A DNA stretch of 40,131 nucleotides from CAYMUC01 sp964471865 (GTDB lineage Bacteria > Actinomycetota > Acidimicrobiia > Acidimicrobiales > Ilumatobacteraceae), in the NCBI GenBank assembly GCA_964471865.1, contig CAYYHU010000020.1, forward strand, positions 1 to 40,131. The letters are read 5' to 3'. Below, one piece after another: positions 38,797-40,131 of the stretch. The number at the start of each line of letters is the position of its first letter. Within the stretch, counting starts at the first letter, position 1. A program made the translations under genes and the position numbers. Under the pieces are notes generated by a model. The model had not been told where the DNA came from, did no database searches, and saw nothing but the letters and a program-made list of their open reading frames with translations.

Positions 38797-39737
38797 GACG
38801 AGGATCCGGGGCTGAACTCGGTGGCGGCCTCGCCGAAGCCGACGAGTCGAACTTCAGAACGCAACTCGATGCCGTAGGCCTCACGAACCCGTCGGCGCAC
38901 TTCGCGCATCACTGCGACCACATCGGCGGCTCGGCCATCGGGATCGGCCTGGATGAAGTTGGCATGCTTGGTCGAGACCTCGGCACTGCCATGACGCCAG
39001 CCTCTCAGACCCAACTCGTCCACCAGGCGACCAGCTGCCAGCGACCCGGGTACCGGGTTGACGAAGACCGAACCGGCGTTGTGCCCACCGGGTTGGTTCT
39101 CACGACGCCACCGCACGATCTCGGTGATCCGCTCCTCACCCTGGTGGGGATCACCGGGTTCCAGCATCAGGGTCGCGTCGATGACGACCTCGTGATCACC
39201 CAGAGCCGAGGATCGAAACCCGAACTCGAGTTCTGAGGCGGGGCGACGGCGACGGTCACCGGTGGTCAGATCGATCACCTCGGCGTCGAGCACACAGGCC
39301 GCCATATCGGATCCGTGGCCTCCGGCATTCATGCGGATCGCTCCCCCGATACTGCCGGGAACCCCCACCGCCCATTCGAACCCCGACAGCCCCGCAGCGA
39401 CACTGCGGCGGGCCACGCCCGGCAGCGTCGCTGACGCCCCGGCATGCACACGAGCCCCGTCGATGACACAGGTGTCGGCGAAGGACCCCAACATCACCGC
39501 CAGACCTGAAAAGCCTTCGTCGGCCACGAGCATGTTCGACCCCCGTCCGATGACGACCACGTCGACACCGGTCGCGGCCACCGTCGCAGCGACGAGTTCG
39601 AGATCCTCGGGTCCCTCACAGGTCACCGCCAACGCCGCCGCTCCTCCCACCCGGTACGTGGTGAGAGGACCGAGAGGAACGTGACGACGAGCCCGGGATC
39701 CGAGGCGCTGCTCAGCTGCGTCCACCGCCGAGGTCAT
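38793..39737 (-). CDS. murB: UDP-N-acetylenolpyruvoylglucosamine reductase
   Basis: This 314-residue FAD enzyme reduces enolpyruvyl-UDP-GlcNAc to UDP-MurNAc with NADPH. The FAD domain contains LTTYRVGGAAALAV, VVIGRGSNMLVADEGFSGLA and WAVGVPGSIGGAIRMNAGGH. The MurB domain includes LEFGFRSSALG (catalytic Arg region), GHNAGSVFVNP (Ser proton donor) and a late GIELRSEVRLVG (Glu). It lacks the extra loop of E. coli type I enzymes, fitting the shorter type II group. It overlaps both neighbours by ATGA (murC upstream, ftsQ downstream), so the three are translationally coupled. Confidence 0.95.
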   Translation of the reverse strand: MTSAVDAAEQRLGSRARRHVPLGPLTTYRVGGAAALAVTCEGPEDLELVAATVAATGVDVVVIGRGSNMLVADEGFSGLAVMLGSFADTCVIDGARVHAGASATLPGVARRSVAAGLSGFEWAVGVPGSIGGAIRMNAGGHGSDMAACVLDAEVIDLTTGDRRRRPASELEFGFRSSALGDHEVVIDATLMLEPGDPHQGEERITEIVRWRRENQPGGHNAGSVFVNPVPGSLAAGRLVDELGLRGWRHGSAEVSTKHANFIQADPDGRAADVVAVMREVRRRVREAYGIELRSEVRLVGFGEAATEFSPGSSS

Positions 39738-40131
39738 GACACGTCCGGATCACGTTCCCGACGTCGGGCGAGTACCTCGCCAGGGAGTCCAGCCACATCG
39801 CCGCACCCCATCGAGAGACACAGGTCACCGCGACGGACTTCGGACGCCAGATAGTCCACGAGTTGGTCCCGCCTCGGCATCCACACGACCCGGGCTCGGG
39901 GACGCGCATCACAGATCGCGTTCACGACGAGCTTGCCCGTGACCCCCGGGATCGGAGTCGTTCCCGAGGCGTAGATGTCGGTGATGACCACCAGGTCGGC
40001 GGCATCGAACGCCTCGGCGTAATCGGGCGACATGATCGACATCCGGTGGTATCGATTCGGTTGGAACACCGCGACGATGCGTTCCCAGTCGTCCCCGCTG
40101 TCACGCGCGGCGCGCAGCACGGCATCGATCT
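39734..40131 (-). CDS. murC: UDP-N-acetylmuramate--L-alanine ligase, C-terminal part (cut by the window edge)
   Basis: Only the last ~132 residues of MurC are present. The protein runs off the right edge of the window on the - strand, so this is not a truncation in the genome. The C-terminal Mur ligase domain is recognised by VAVFQPNRYHRMSIM, AADLVVITDIYASGTTPIPG and GDLCLSMGCGDVAGL. Active MurC often reads TMGAGD, so CGD is a small change. MurC adds L-Ala to UDP-MurNAc, the step after MurB. The stop overlaps the murB start as ATGA. Confidence 0.92.
   Translation of the reverse strand, partial: IDAVLRAARDSGDDWERIVAVFQPNRYHRMSIMSPDYAEAFDAADLVVITDIYASGTTPIPGVTGKLVVNAICDARPRARVVWMPRRDQLVDYLASEVRRGDLCLSMGCGDVAGLPGEVLARRRERDPDVS

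Noticed and set aside
1..40131. tRNA genes, rRNA genes, CRISPR arrays, prophage or a complete insertion sequence
   Set aside because: Reading both strands I found no T-loop-like GGTTCGAATCC context, no regular spaced repeats of 25-40 bp and no intact transposase. The only mobile trace is the fragment at 17150-17320. A tRNAscan or ISfinder run would be decisive.

Overview
The window is high-GC DNA (I estimate about 63-65%) from an actinobacterium, most likely a deep-branching, uncultured class such as Acidimicrobiia. The evidence is lineage-marker genes: phosphatidylinositol mannoside synthesis (pgsA, patA, pimA), mycothiol synthesis (mshC), F420 enzymes (an LLM-family oxidoreductase and npdG), an InhA-like enoyl reductase, the bacterial proteasome activator Bpa, and a murC-murB-ftsQ-ftsZ-yggS-sepF-yggT-divIVA-ileS cluster without ftsA. 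Two 10-base N runs (7414-7423 and 7806-7815) mark an unfinished assembly, and both fall inside genes. The class assignment is inference. A 16S or marker-gene tree would settle it.

Layout. 1-2.5 kb (-): lemA, a metalloprotease-like protein that has lost its zinc site, and a DUF3048 lipoprotein, tightly overlapped. 2.5-9.6 kb: the conserved thrS-HIT-(membrane protein)-pgsA-patA-pimA string (-), split by an LLM-family gene on the + strand. 9.7-12.4 kb (-): plsC, then npdG-mshC overlapping by 4 nt. 12.4-17.1 kb (+): InhA-like fabI, a DUF255 thioredoxin-fold protein, an MFS transporter and a small unknown protein. 17.1-17.5 kb: a decayed IS3-type transposase tail. 17.5-19.4 kb (+): a LuxR-type regulator without an ATPase domain. 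19.5-22.5 kb (-): an SCP-x-like thiolase with its DUF35 partner, a nitroreductase and an unknown protein. 22.6-28 kb (-): a phosphodiesterase-family protein, bpa and dnaE. 28.0-28.4 kb (+): an Rrf2 regulator. 28.5-30.7 kb (-): a cysteine-less DksA/TraR protein with a histone-H1-like tail, lspA and an RluD-type synthase, coupled by ATGA overlaps. 30.8-40.1 kb (-): ileS and the division and cell-wall cluster, ending inside murC.

Most of the window is housekeeping: envelope lipids, peptidoglycan and division, tRNA charging and replication. The most coherent signal beyond single genes is promoter architecture. At least nine start codons lie 6-8 nt downstream of a TANNNT hexamer (TAGCCT, TACCGT, TACGGT, TACGAT, TACCCT, TACTGT), which is what leaderless transcription would produce. 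A second set of genes (sepF, dksA-like, lemA, dnaE, ftsZ) has a similar hexamer further upstream plus a Shine-Dalgarno. This pattern also decides several starts (pimA, divIVA, the LuxR gene). The other notable items are the LemA-linked pseudo-peptidase, the zinc-less DksA/histone fusion, and the LuxR protein without an ATPase. I do not see a complete new defence or mobile system.
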